From Kaistella solincola (lineage in GTDB: Bacteria; Bacteroidota; Bacteroidia; Flavobacteriales; Weeksellaceae), in contig NZ_JSYK01000003.1 in the NCBI RefSeq assembly GCF_000812875.1, positions 124,001 to 188,000 on the forward strand: a DNA stretch of 64,000 nucleotides, written 5' to 3'. Both the position numbers and the translations under genes were made by a program. Position 1 is the first letter of the stretch. Each line of letters begins with the position of its first letter. Of the stretch, positions 9,199 to 17,490 are shown one piece after another. A model generated the notes under the pieces. It searched no databases and was not told the origin of the DNA. It worked only from the letters and a program-made list of their open reading frames with translations.

Positions 9199-9353
9199 CA
9201 CTGATTTTTACATATGTTCTATAAGGTATTAATTTCGGATAAATTCAAAACAATTTCTCGACCTGGCAAAAAGGGATTCGTTCTAAATTTTTCCTCTTCC
9301 TTACTGGAAAACAAAAAAGGTCGAAAAATATAAAATCATAAGTCAGTAATTTC

Positions 9354-10322
9354 ATGAAAAAAATACTCATTACCGGCGGCGCCGGCTTTATCGGCTCCAA
9401 TTTGTGCGAATACTTTATTAACCAGGGCGCTCAGGTGACCTGTCTGGATAACTTTTCCACAGGCTTTCATCATAATATCGACCAATTAAAAACGAATCCC
9501 AACTTTAAACTCATTGAAGGTGATATCCGTAATTTTGAAACCTGCAAAAAAGCCGCTGAAGGACAGGATTATATTTTACACCAGGCGGCTCTTGGTTCGG
9601 TTCCACGGTCGATTAATGATCCTATTACGAGCAACGACGTCAATGTAGGCGGATTCCTCAATATGCTCGTGGCGGCGCGTGATGCGAAGGTCGAACGTTT
9701 TGTCTACGCGGCGAGTTCCTCAACTTATGGCGATTCAGAAGCTTTGCCAAAAATAGAAGATGTCATTGGTAAGCCACTTTCTCCCTATGCCATTACCAAA
9801 TATGTGAATGAGCTCTATGCAGATGTTTTCAGCAAGACTTATGGTCTTGAAACGATCGGTCTGCGCTACTTCAATGTTTTCGGTCGCCGCCAAAACCCAG
9901 AGGGTGCCTACGCCGCGGTCATTCCTAAGTTTGTCATCCAGCTTATGAACCACGAAAGCCCTGTAATTAATGGTACAGGGGATTTTTCTCGTGATTTTAC
10001 CTATATCGATAATGTAATTCAAATGAACTCGCTTGCCCTCTCTTCTGAGAATCCAAAGGCGGTCAATACGGTATACAACACTGCGGTTGGCGACCGTACC
10101 ACTTTAAATATGCTGATTGAATATCTTAAGGAATTTTTATCGCTATACGATCCGGAAATTTCCGGGATTGAAAGCATCCATGGCCCTAATCGTGTGGGTG
10201 ACATTCCGCACTCATTGGCTTCCGTGGAAAAGGCAAAACAACTTCTCGGGTATCATCCTTCTCATGATATTAAATCCGGTCTGAAAGAAGCGGTGAGTTG
10301 GTATTGGGATAATCTAAGATAA
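9354..10322 (+). CDS. wbpP: UDP-GlcNAc 4-epimerase, WbpP/TviC-like
   Basis: 322 aa extended SDR. NAD-binding [10 protein letters not shown] lies at about 7-16, the catalytic triad is visible as SSST and YAITK (YxxxK), and the family-typical GSVPRSINDP and RYFNVFGRRQ are present. These strings recall WbpP of Pseudomonas, which interconverts UDP-GlcNAc and UDP-GalNAc with a preference for the N-acetylated sugars. The next gene is a WbpO/TviB-type dehydrogenase, so the pair probably makes UDP-GalNAcA in the cytoplasm. The residues GAGFIG at the start fix the ATG at 9354. Exact substrate preference is inferred from this resemblance. Confidence 0.85.
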   Translation: MKKILITGGAGFIGSNLCEYFINQGAQVTCLDNFSTGFHHNIDQLKTNPNFKLIEGDIRNFETCKKAAEGQDYILHQAALGSVPRSINDPITSNDVNVGGFLNMLVAARDAKVERFVYAASSSTYGDSEALPKIEDVIGKPLSPYAITKYVNELYADVFSKTYGLETIGLRYFNVFGRRQNPEGAYAAVIPKFVIQLMNHESPVINGTGDFSRDFTYIDNVIQMNSLALSSENPKAVNTVYNTAVGDRTTLNMLIEYLKEFLSLYDPEISGIESIHGPNRVGDIPHSLASVEKAKQLLGYHPSHDIKSGLKEAVSWYWDNLR

Positions 10323-10425
10323 ATATTGAAGAAGTTTACGTCCAGAAATAATAGTGACGCAGCTTTTAGCGAAAAGATGTTGAAGAAAATCGCAATGCTC
10401 TATCAGATTATTAGAAACAGTGGCA

Positions 10426-10464
10426 AACAGTGCAGATTTTTTGCCTGCTAAATCACTGTTTTTT
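10426..10464 (+). terminator. Weak terminator-like hairpin
   Basis: AACAGTG (10426-10432) can pair with CACTGTT (10454-10460). An inner CAG/CTG pairing is possible, and four further T residues follow. The loop is large, so it is only a candidate for ending the epimerase transcript. Confidence 0.3.
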
Positions 10465-10542
10465 CTGTTTTTCATTTATCCTCTGACTTAACCCATTTAA
10501 CATAATAATTTTAAAAAAAAGGAAACAAATAGCACGAAAAAT

Positions 10543-10571
10543 TTGATTAAAAAAAAATATGCGTACTTTTG
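10543..10571 (+). promoter_or_regulatory. Bacteroidota-type promoter of wbpO-like gene
   Basis: TTG (10543-10545) and TACTTTTG (10564-10571) are separated by 18 nt, a full match to the flavobacterial consensus. Transcription would begin near 10578, giving a leader of about 57 nt. Confidence 0.65.
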
Positions 10572-10634
10572 CACCACTTTTAAAACAAGTTTACTTCATT
10601 TTTTTTGAATGAGTACTTGTAAACAGCAATACTG

Positions 10635-11918
10635 ATGAAATACAAAATCGCAATAATTGGCTTAGGATATGTAGGCCTGCCTTTAGCCCGTCTCTTCGCC
10701 ACCAAATATCCGGTCGTCGGCTTCGATATTAACCGAAAAAGAGTGGAGGAGCTGAATAATGGACATGATGATACTTTGGAAGTTTCCGACGATTTATTGA
10801 CATCTGCTCTTGTTAATTCAAATCCGACATTCGACCAAAAAGGACTTTTTTGTTCCAGTGAGATGCAGGATATAGCAGATGCCAACATTTATATAATTAC
10901 AGTCCCAACACCGGTGGATAAAAATAACCGCCCTGTGCTTACACCTTTAATAAAAGCAAGTGAAACGGTAGGGCAGGTTTTGAAAAAGAGAGATATCGTA
11001 GTTTACGAATCCACCGTTTACCCTGGTGCAACCGAGGAAGATTGCATTCCTGTCGTAGAAAAAACCTCCGGTCTCGTATTTAACGAGGATTTCTTCGCCG
11101 GTTATTCTCCGGAACGCATCAATCCGGGCGATAAGGAACATACCGTTGAAAAAATACTAAAAGTCACGGCTGGATCCACCCCAGAAATTGGAAAAATTGT
11201 TGATGCTTTATACAAATCGGTAATTACCGCCGGAACGCATTTGGCACCGAGCATTAAAGTGGCAGAAGCTGCAAAAGTCATTGAAAACTCCCAGCGAGAC
11301 ATCAATATTGCTTTTGTGAACGAACTTGCTAAGATTTTTAACTTGATGGACATCAATACCCATGACGTCTTAGAAGCTGCGGGCACCAAATGGAATTTCC
11401 TTCCTTTTAAACCTGGATTGGTGGGCGGACACTGCATCGGTGTCGACCCTTATTACCTGGCACAAAAAGCACAGGAATACGGCTACCACCCTGAAATTAT
11501 TTTAGCAGGCAGACGGTTAAATGATTCTATGGGACAATATGTGGCGTCTCAAGTCGTAAAAAGCATGATTAGGAAAAACATTAATGTTAATGGAGCAAAA
11601 GTCCTCATGCTCGGTATTACTTTTAAGGAAAACTGCCCCGATGTTCGAAACACCAAGATCGTTGACGTTGTGTCTGCATTGAAAGATTACGGCATGGAAG
11701 TAACCATTTATGATCCCTGGGCGAATCCTGCAGAAGTGCTGCATGAATATGGCGTGACATGTCATTCTTACCTTGGCGAAGGACAAAAGTATGATGCCGT
11801 AGTTTTAGGAGTTGCGCACAACGAATTTTTAAAGTTAGATATCAATTCTTTAAAAAGTGAAAATTCGCTGGTGTTCGATGTAAAAGGGATATTGAAAAAT
11901 GCAGATGCCACTCTATAG
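10635..11918 (+). CDS. wbpO: UDP-N-acetylhexosamine 6-dehydrogenase, WbpO/TviB-like
   Basis: 427 aa, the usual length of the UDP-glucose/UDP-ManNAc dehydrogenase family. N-terminal Rossmann motif GLGYVGLPLA lies at about 9-18. PTPVDKNNRP, the catalytic-loop region GLVGGHCIGVDPYYLA (about 260-275, with the active-site Cys) and a C-terminal domain with GITFKENCPDVRN are also visible. The family oxidises C6 of UDP-GlcNAc/GalNAc/ManNAc twice with NAD+. The stretch DINRKRVEELNNGHDDTLEV resembles TviB/WbpO. With the adjacent WbpP-like epimerase the likely product is UDP-GalNAcA. It has its own promoter. A UDP-ManNAc dehydrogenase (WecC-type) is the main alternative, but no WecB is nearby. Confidence 0.85.
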   Translation: MKYKIAIIGLGYVGLPLARLFATKYPVVGFDINRKRVEELNNGHDDTLEVSDDLLTSALVNSNPTFDQKGLFCSSEMQDIADANIYIITVPTPVDKNNRPVLTPLIKASETVGQVLKKRDIVVYESTVYPGATEEDCIPVVEKTSGLVFNEDFFAGYSPERINPGDKEHTVEKILKVTAGSTPEIGKIVDALYKSVITAGTHLAPSIKVAEAAKVIENSQRDINIAFVNELAKIFNLMDINTHDVLEAAGTKWNFLPFKPGLVGGHCIGVDPYYLAQKAQEYGYHPEIILAGRRLNDSMGQYVASQVVKSMIRKNINVNGAKVLMLGITFKENCPDVRNTKIVDVVSALKDYGMEVTIYDPWANPAEVLHEYGVTCHSYLGEGQKYDAVVLGVAHNEFLKLDINSLKSENSLVFDVKGILKNADATL

Positions 11919-11986
11919 TAGTGTCGTCAGTATTAATTTTTCTCAACTAGAAGCTATTTTCGTAAGACTAGCTCGTCTATGAATTT

Positions 11987-13420
11987 ATGTCATTAAAAAA
12001 GCAAGCCGTTTCCGGGCTGATCTGGACCTTTTTTGAACAGTTTGGTAGCGCTCTAGTTTCGTTCGCTATTAGTGTTTTACTCGCCAGGTTATTACAGCCA
12101 TCAGATTTTGGTGTGATTGCACTTTTCCATGTAGTTACGGGCTTAGCCACAGTAATTATCGGTGGAGGTCTGGCAAGTAGTTTAATAAGAACAAACCTTG
12201 CAGATGAAAAGGATTATTCCACGGTTTTTATATTTAATATTGCATCAAGTTTTGTGCTGTATATTATAATCTATTTAACTGCGCCGTTTGTAGCAATGTT
12301 TTATAAATTAGAAATACTAACGAATATAATAAGGGTATACTGCATTATTTTAATTATTAATGCTTTTGTTACGGTTCAGAAAACTCATTTTATAAAAGAA
12401 TTAAATTTTAAAATGGCATTTAAAATTCAATTGCCCTCACTTATTGTTGGTGGTGGTACAGGTGTTTTTTTAGCATACATAGGATTTGGAGTTTGGTCCT
12501 TAGTATATTCTGCAATTATACAAAGTTTAGTTTTTATGCTTCAGCACTGGTTTTATAGTGATTGGCGACCTAAAGTTATATTTGATAGGGAAAAATTTAA
12601 ATACCATTTTAATTATGGATATAAAATTACCCTTGCAGCTATTCTGGAAATTCTTTTCAGCAACGTATATACTATTATTATTGGAAAGTACTTTTCAATA
12701 CAACAGTTGGGTTATTATAATAGGGCGGATTCTTTAAAACAATTACCAGTTAGCAATTTATCTACTGCGCTCAATAAAGTGAGCTTTCCTTTGTTTGCAA
12801 AAATCAGTCATGATAATGTAAAATTAAAAGAAGTTTATCAGAAAATGATGGGTGTTGTAATATTTGTTATTGCACCGGTTTTAGCGTTAATGGTCGTTGC
12901 CGCAGAACCATTAATTCGGTTTCTGCTAACCGAAAAATGGCTGCCTGCCGTACCCTATTTTAAAATTCTATCTATTGCAGGGTTACTATATCCAATTAAT
13001 GCCTACAATATGAATGTATTAAAGGTTAAGGGAAAAACAGATCTTTTTCTAAAATTAGAGATTATAAAAAAAATTCTAACCGTCGCTGTAGTATTTATTG
13101 CTTTAAAATTTGGTATTTATGGTTTGCTGTGGGGACAGGTATTTCTGTCAGTATTAGCATTATTTGTTAATTCTTTTTACACCGGAAAAATTTTAAAATA
13201 TAATGTCTGGGCGCAAATTAACGATTTAGTGAAACCAATGTTTTTGGCAACTTTAGTAGGGGGATTGCTTTATTTAATAGATCAGATTTTATTATCAGAT
13301 TTAAATGATCTTTTTAGACTGATTTTACTTACAGCAACTTACACGAGTATATACGGTGGCATCGCTTTCCTCTTTAAGTTCAAAGAAATAAGATTTATTA
13401 AAGAATTAATTGAGAAATGA
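11987..13420 (+). CDS. wzx: Polysaccharide flippase, WzxC-type
   Basis: 477 aa, almost entirely hydrophobic with about 12-14 membrane segments. It begins with a conserved family opening (AVSGLIWTFFEQFG, then LLARLLQPSDFGVIALF) seen in WzxC/colanic-acid-exporter-type members of the MOP flippase superfamily. It would move undecaprenyl-PP-linked repeat units across the inner membrane. It is more AT-rich than wbpO before it. It is the region A counterpart of the 52017 flippase, but belongs to a different subfamily, so the two are not a simple duplication. Confidence 0.87.
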   Translation: MSLKKQAVSGLIWTFFEQFGSALVSFAISVLLARLLQPSDFGVIALFHVVTGLATVIIGGGLASSLIRTNLADEKDYSTVFIFNIASSFVLYIIIYLTAPFVAMFYKLEILTNIIRVYCIILIINAFVTVQKTHFIKELNFKMAFKIQLPSLIVGGGTGVFLAYIGFGVWSLVYSAIIQSLVFMLQHWFYSDWRPKVIFDREKFKYHFNYGYKITLAAILEILFSNVYTIIIGKYFSIQQLGYYNRADSLKQLPVSNLSTALNKVSFPLFAKISHDNVKLKEVYQKMMGVVIFVIAPVLALMVVAAEPLIRFLLTEKWLPAVPYFKILSIAGLLYPINAYNMNVLKVKGKTDLFLKLEIIKKILTVAVVFIALKFGIYGLLWGQVFLSVLALFVNSFYTGKILKYNVWAQINDLVKPMFLATLVGGLLYLIDQILLSDLNDLFRLILLTATYTSIYGGIAFLFKFKEIRFIKELIEK

Positions 13421-13617
13421 TCTGATCCAGCAAATATTTTTTACAATGACCACAGCTATCAGATGTTATATTTCTGACAAATTTTAATAGAAAAAGTTCA
13501 TTAAAAAGGTATGTGAGCGTGGATGTAGTAATGCAATTTTCCTTGATTATAATCGTAAATAATCATATGCCGGTTGTAAACATAAGTGTTTGAAATTAAT
13601 TAAAAAAAATTAGTGTT

Positions 13618-14019
13618 ATGAAACCAAAAATTATAAATTTACCTAAGATCATTGATCCGCGAGGTAATCTATCATTTTTTGAGTACCCTAATCAGCTTCC
13701 TTTTGAAATCGCTCGCACGTATTGGATTTACGATGTGCCGGGGGGGGAATCACGAGGTAGCCATGCGTTTAAAGAACAACAGGAGTATATTATTGCACTC
13801 TCTGGAAGTTTTGATATTGTTTTGAATGACGGAGAAAAGGAAGAGCGTTTTACCTTAAACCGTTCCTATTATGGTTTATATATTCCTAAAATGCTTTGGC
13901 GTACAATTGAGAATTTTTCAACCAACTCACTGGCATTGATTGTTTCAGATAAAAATTTTGATGCAAACGACTACATTAGAGATTTTAGAGAATTTAAAAA
14001 GGTTAGAAATGGGAAATAA
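13618..14019 (+). CDS. WxcM/FdtA-like cupin, HAF variant (copy A)
   Basis: 133 aa, single small beta-barrel (cupin) domain of the FdtA/QdtA sugar 3,4-ketoisomerase family, with DPRGNLSFFE near 13-22 and RGSHAFKEQQE at 46-56. FdtA enzymes use an HxH pair here (His49 and His51, as I recall the numbering). This protein has His49 but Phe51, so catalysis may be altered or lost. It overlaps by 11 nt with a second FdtA-like gene that keeps both histidines. The same HAF/HAH pairing is found in copy B, so the change is not random decay. Possible roles are a partner subunit or a different isomerase. Confidence 0.8.
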   Translation: MKPKIINLPKIIDPRGNLSFFEYPNQLPFEIARTYWIYDVPGGESRGSHAFKEQQEYIIALSGSFDIVLNDGEKEERFTLNRSYYGLYIPKMLWRTIENFSTNSLALIVSDKNFDANDYIRDFREFKKVRNGK

Positions 14020-14428
14020 CCCCAACGTTTTTGAATGTTCCGTTGTGGATCTGGCAAAAATAAATTTCAATGAGGGTAATCTTACGGTTATTGAAAATAA
14101 CTCCAAATTTCCTTTTGCAGTAAAGCGGGTATTTTATTTATATGATATTGCGGGCGGTGAAAGTCGTGGCGCGCATGCGCATAAGGAATGCCACCAATTT
14201 CTTATTGCTGCATCAGGAAGTTTTGAGGTATCATTAGATGATGGTAAATTTAAAAGACAGGTTTTCTTGAACCGGCCTGATGTAGGGCTGCATGTTCCGC
14301 CTGGCGTCTGGGCTTCTGAAGTTAATTTTTCTTCAGGTGCAATCTGTTTAGTTTTGGCTTCGCATACCTATAATGAAGCGGACTACCTTAGAAACTACGA
14401 TGATTTTTTAAATTATATTGATGAGTGA
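14009..14428 (+). CDS. fdtA: dTDP-6-deoxyhexulose 3,4-ketoisomerase, FdtA/QdtA-like (copy A)
   Basis: 139 aa from the ATG at 14009, chosen because it aligns with the copy B start; the frame is open further upstream. Cupin fold; [21 protein letters not shown] (about 40-60, split here as RVFYLYD and RGAHAH) holds the two active-site histidines (His56, His58). The family converts dTDP-4-keto-6-deoxyglucose to the 3-keto isomer, the precursor of Fuc3N or Qui3N. Galacto versus gluco outcome cannot be told from sequence alone. It overlaps the previous cupin by 11 nt and the acetyltransferase remnant by 8 nt. Confidence 0.83.
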   Translation: MGNNPNVFECSVVDLAKINFNEGNLTVIENNSKFPFAVKRVFYLYDIAGGESRGAHAHKECHQFLIAASGSFEVSLDDGKFKRQVFLNRPDVGLHVPPGVWASEVNFSSGAICLVLASHTYNEADYLRNYDDFLNYIDE

Positions 14429-14878
14429 AATTCATCATTTATCTGACGTCACTCTCAAAATATAGGACAAAAAGCTATCGTCTGGCAATATACGATTATT
14501 TTAAAAGACGCGGTGATTGGTGACAATTGCAACATCAATTGTCAAGTATTCATTGAGAATGATGTTATTATCGGTGATAATTTAACCATTAAACCCGGCG
14601 TACAAGTTTGGGATGGCTTAAGAATTGAAGATAATGTTTTTATTGAACCTAATGTAACATTTACCAATGATCGATATCCTCGTTCAAAACAGCATTTTGT
14701 TGATTTTCAAAAAACGTTCATTAAAAGAGGTGCTAGTATTGGCGCAAATGCAACAGTCTAAGGTGGATTTATCATTGGAGAAAATGCCCTTATTGGAGCA
14801 GGAAGTGTGGTAACTAAAGATGTTACACCAAATGAATTATGGATCGGTAATCCTGCAAAAAAAATTAGAAATATATAA
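14421..14878 (+). pseudogene. Broken dTDP-3-aminohexose N-acetyltransferase (FdtC-like)
   Basis: A left-handed beta-helix (hexapeptide) acetyltransferase homologous to the intact 158-aa protein at 50456-50932. Two lesions are visible. First, one base is missing in an A run at 14457-14460, so the frame hits TAG at 14463 after 14 codons. Second, TAA at 14759-14761 stands where the paralogue has a Leu TTA codon. Restoring one base gives 152 codons plus stop, matching the paralogue closely ([19 protein letters not shown] against [19 protein letters not shown]). The frameshift could be a homopolymer sequencing error, but the nonsense substitution could not. The gene is followed 2 nt later by the aminotransferase and shortly after by a formyltransferase. 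Confidence 0.88.
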
Positions 14879-14880
14879 AT

Positions 14881-15981
14881 ATGATTAAGTTTTTAGATTT
14901 ACAGAAAATAAATTTAGTTCATCAACAGGAAATTGAAGAAAAACTTATCCAAGTTTTCCGCAGTGGTTGGTACCTACTAGGTAATGAAGTTAAAAACTTT
15001 GAAACCAGTTTAGTCAACTATGTGGGTTCACCACATGCAATTGGCGTAGCAAATGGTTTAGATGCTCTTCGATTAATTTTTAGAGCTTATTTGGAAATTG
15101 AACAATTAAAAGAAGGAGATGAGGTCATTGTTCCTGCCAATACATATATCGCTTCGATTCTAGCCGTTACCGATAATCGGTTAAAACCTGTATTTGCAGA
15201 GCCAGAGATTCGAAATTATAATCTCAATATTTCGAAAATTGAAGCGTTAATCACGCCGAAAACAAAAGCCATCATGGTAGTGCATTTATACGGGCAGGTT
15301 TGCTGGTCACAAGAATTGGAAACTTTGGCAAAAAAATACAATTTAAAAATTATTGAAGACAATGCCCAGTCGATAGGTGCAGAATGGAATGGCATTAAAT
15401 CTGGAAATTTAGGAGATGCGGCGGGTTTTAGTTTTTACCCAGGTAAAAATTTAGGCGCTTTAGGAGATAGTGGAGCGGTAACTTGTAAGGATTCGCTTTT
15501 GGCTAAGACCATTCGGACTTTAGCTAATTACGGCTCACAGGAAAAATATGTGAATGAATTTCAAGGCTTGAATAGCCGCTTGGATGAAATACAGGCAGCA
15601 GTTCTAGATATCAAAATGAAATACATCGATTCTGAAAATGACAGAAGGCGGGATATTGCAGAAAAGTATATTTCAAACATTACGAATTCGAAAATTATTT
15701 TACCCCTATTGCCAACGGCGTCCAAAGAACATGTTTGGCATCTTTTCGTTATCAGGACCGACAAAAGAGATGAATTGCAAAAATATCTTTTAGAGAATAG
15801 AGTGCAGACATTAATTCATTACCCCATTCCTCCCCATAAACAGAAGGCATATACATATTACAATCATCTTAGTTTTCCCGTTACGGAGCTAATTCATAAT
15901 GAAGTTTTAAGTTTACCAATAAGCCCAGTAATGGATATTGATGAGGTGCAAAGAGTCATTAAGATGGTAAATGAATTTTAA
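14881..15981 (+). CDS. fdtB: dTDP-3-amino-3,6-dideoxyhexose aminotransferase, FdtB/QdtB-like (copy A)
   Basis: 366 aa DegT/DnrJ/EryC1/StrS PLP enzyme. The PLP lysine is Lys189 in [12 protein letters not shown], and [10 protein letters not shown] (about 57-66) and PANTYIAS (about 85-92) are family landmarks. It transfers an amino group from glutamate to C3 of the dTDP-3-keto sugar made by FdtA/QdtA, giving dTDP-Fuc3N or dTDP-Qui3N. It is intact and aligns over its whole length with the copy at 50916-52016. The local acetyltransferase is dead, so its product is probably acylated by the next gene (formyl) or by the region B acetyltransferase. Confidence 0.87.
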   Translation: MIKFLDLQKINLVHQQEIEEKLIQVFRSGWYLLGNEVKNFETSLVNYVGSPHAIGVANGLDALRLIFRAYLEIEQLKEGDEVIVPANTYIASILAVTDNRLKPVFAEPEIRNYNLNISKIEALITPKTKAIMVVHLYGQVCWSQELETLAKKYNLKIIEDNAQSIGAEWNGIKSGNLGDAAGFSFYPGKNLGALGDSGAVTCKDSLLAKTIRTLANYGSQEKYVNEFQGLNSRLDEIQAAVLDIKMKYIDSENDRRRDIAEKYISNITNSKIILPLLPTASKEHVWHLFVIRTDKRDELQKYLLENRVQTLIHYPIPPHKQKAYTYYNHLSFPVTELIHNEVLSLPISPVMDIDEVQRVIKMVNEF

Positions 15982-16011
15982 CTTTTACGGAATTAAAGTA
16001 TCTAATTCGTT

Positions 16012-17247
16012 ATGGAGAAAATTTTACAAACGGTTTGCATAGCGGGGAAAAATAATATCGCTGTTAATATTGCTAAACATATTCTTGTCAACTACAAAGA
16101 AATTGAGCTTGTCGCAATCTTTAATATAAATGATACTGGGGAAAATACCTTCCAGAGGTCTTTCAAACGATTCTGTGCGCAAAATAATATTAAAGAGGTA
16201 TCATTAGATATGATTTGTGACGATAGTAATTTATTATTTCTGAGTCTAGAATATGATAAGATTATCAGGCCACAATTCTTCGCCAGTGATCGGTTGTTCA
16301 ATATTCACTTTTCGGCTTTACCTAAATATAAAGGGATGTACACTTCAGCTTTACCAATTTTACATGGAGAGCAAGAATCTGGCGTCACTTTACACAAAAT
16401 AGAGCGAGGAATAGATACAGGAGACATTGTTTGCCAACACATTTTTAAAATTGATCCTCAATTAAATGCTGAAGCGTTGTACCTCCTTTATATAAATTAT
16501 GGAACTGAATTAATTTTAAATAAATTAAATGAATTAATTGCAAATACCTGCTCTGCTCTGCCGCAACCTGCTTTTGATTCTACTTATTTCTCTAAAAAAG
16601 TTATCGATTACAATAATATTAAAATTAATTTGTTTAGTACCGCCAGCCAAATTCTCCGACAAGTTAACGCTTTTGCATTTCCTCAATACCAATTACCTGA
16701 GATTAATAGCGTGAAAGTTTATAAAGCGAAAATTTCTGAAGAGAAAAGTATGCACAAGTGGGGATTTGTCGAAGAAGAGAACGATTTTTATTTTAAGATC
16801 GCCACAATGGACTATGATGTTTTTTTATTCAAAGACCGTCGTGAAAAATTGTTTGAAATTGCAGAACATGGAAATATTGACGCTTTTAATAAATTTTACT
16901 GTAGTGGTTATGATATCCGGCAGCGTTCCCAAAGGGGTTGGGATATCGCTATAATTGCAGCTTATTACGGTAAATTTGAATTTCTTGATTATTTAGTTCG
17001 TAATATAGGTTGGGATATAAACACTTATAATAATAACGGTACTACTTTATCGATGTACATCATGACCGAGGTCTCAAAATCTGATAATGTACTTTATTTA
17101 AAAAAATTCATTACTGAAAATCAGATTGATGTAAATCATGTTGATTTTGATGGAGTATCACTGATGACATATGCGAAGAAATACGGAAATAATAACGTAA
17201 TAGAATTATTGAATAGTTTTAGCAATCGGATTTCTGAAATTACCTAA
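16012..17247 (+). CDS. Sugar N-formyltransferase with C-terminal ankyrin repeats (QdtF-like)
   Basis: 411 aa. The N-terminal half is a formyltransferase domain with NIHFSALPKYKG at 97-108 and GIDTGDI at 133-139. Asn97, His99 and Asp135 fit the Asn-His-Asp triad and spacing of N10-formyl-THF-dependent enzymes such as ArnA. The C-terminal third (about residues 285-405) looks like ankyrin repeats (NIDAFNKFYCSGYDI, WDIAIIAAYYGKFEFLDYLV, VNHVDFDGVSLMTYAKKYG). This combination is known from QdtF of Providencia alcalifaciens, which formylates dTDP-Qui3N and binds nucleotide sugar in the ankyrin part. It follows fdtB by 30 nt, so dTDP-Qui3N or dTDP-Fuc3N is the expected substrate. Confidence 0.82.
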   Translation: MEKILQTVCIAGKNNIAVNIAKHILVNYKEIELVAIFNINDTGENTFQRSFKRFCAQNNIKEVSLDMICDDSNLLFLSLEYDKIIRPQFFASDRLFNIHFSALPKYKGMYTSALPILHGEQESGVTLHKIERGIDTGDIVCQHIFKIDPQLNAEALYLLYINYGTELILNKLNELIANTCSALPQPAFDSTYFSKKVIDYNNIKINLFSTASQILRQVNAFAFPQYQLPEINSVKVYKAKISEEKSMHKWGFVEEENDFYFKIATMDYDVFLFKDRREKLFEIAEHGNIDAFNKFYCSGYDIRQRSQRGWDIAIIAAYYGKFEFLDYLVRNIGWDINTYNNNGTTLSMYIMTEVSKSDNVLYLKKFITENQIDVNHVDFDGVSLMTYAKKYGNNNVIELLNSFSNRISEIT

Positions 17248-17490
17248 AATATTGATAACCGATCATAATCTAATGGAAAGAGAGAATTAAATAGGTAGCA
17301 AAAAAACTAGAATATTTATTTAAAATACCTGTTTAAAAAAAATCTAATATTAATGGAAAATTACCGCAAAAAAATTTAATTTCCACTCTGTGCCATTAAT
17401 TTTTAGAAGGAATTGGATAAAATGTTAACTATAGATAAAATTTGTATGATGTATAAAATAAGATTAAAAATAAATTAAATTTATAGAAAA

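Larger units (their letters stand above)
10323..10634 (+). other. Intergenic gap between wbpP- and wbpO-like genes
   Basis: This 312-nt gap holds a weak terminator-like inverted repeat (10426-10464) and a good promoter (10543-10571). Together they suggest that the two functionally paired genes are transcribed separately. Nothing else was recognised. Confidence 0.5.
13618..15981 (+). repeat. Amino-sugar cassette, copy A (paralogue of 49656-52016)
   Basis: Four genes (HAF-type cupin, HAH-type cupin, hexapeptide acetyltransferase, DegT aminotransferase) occur in the same order and nearly the same spacing as at 49656-52016. The proteins are clearly homologous gene by gene, but the nucleotide sequences have diverged throughout. 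This is therefore an old duplication or independent acquisition, not a recent copy. In this copy the acetyltransferase is broken. Confidence 0.9.

Noticed and set aside
14513-14761. Independent 82-aa acetyltransferase gene
   Set aside because: It is the middle fragment of the broken copy; comparison with 50456-50932 shows missing start and end coding in the same frame.
13618-15981. Recent segmental duplication with 49656-52016
   Set aside because: The nucleotide sequences differ throughout, including third codon positions, and flanking genes are unrelated. The duplication is old or the copies were acquired separately.
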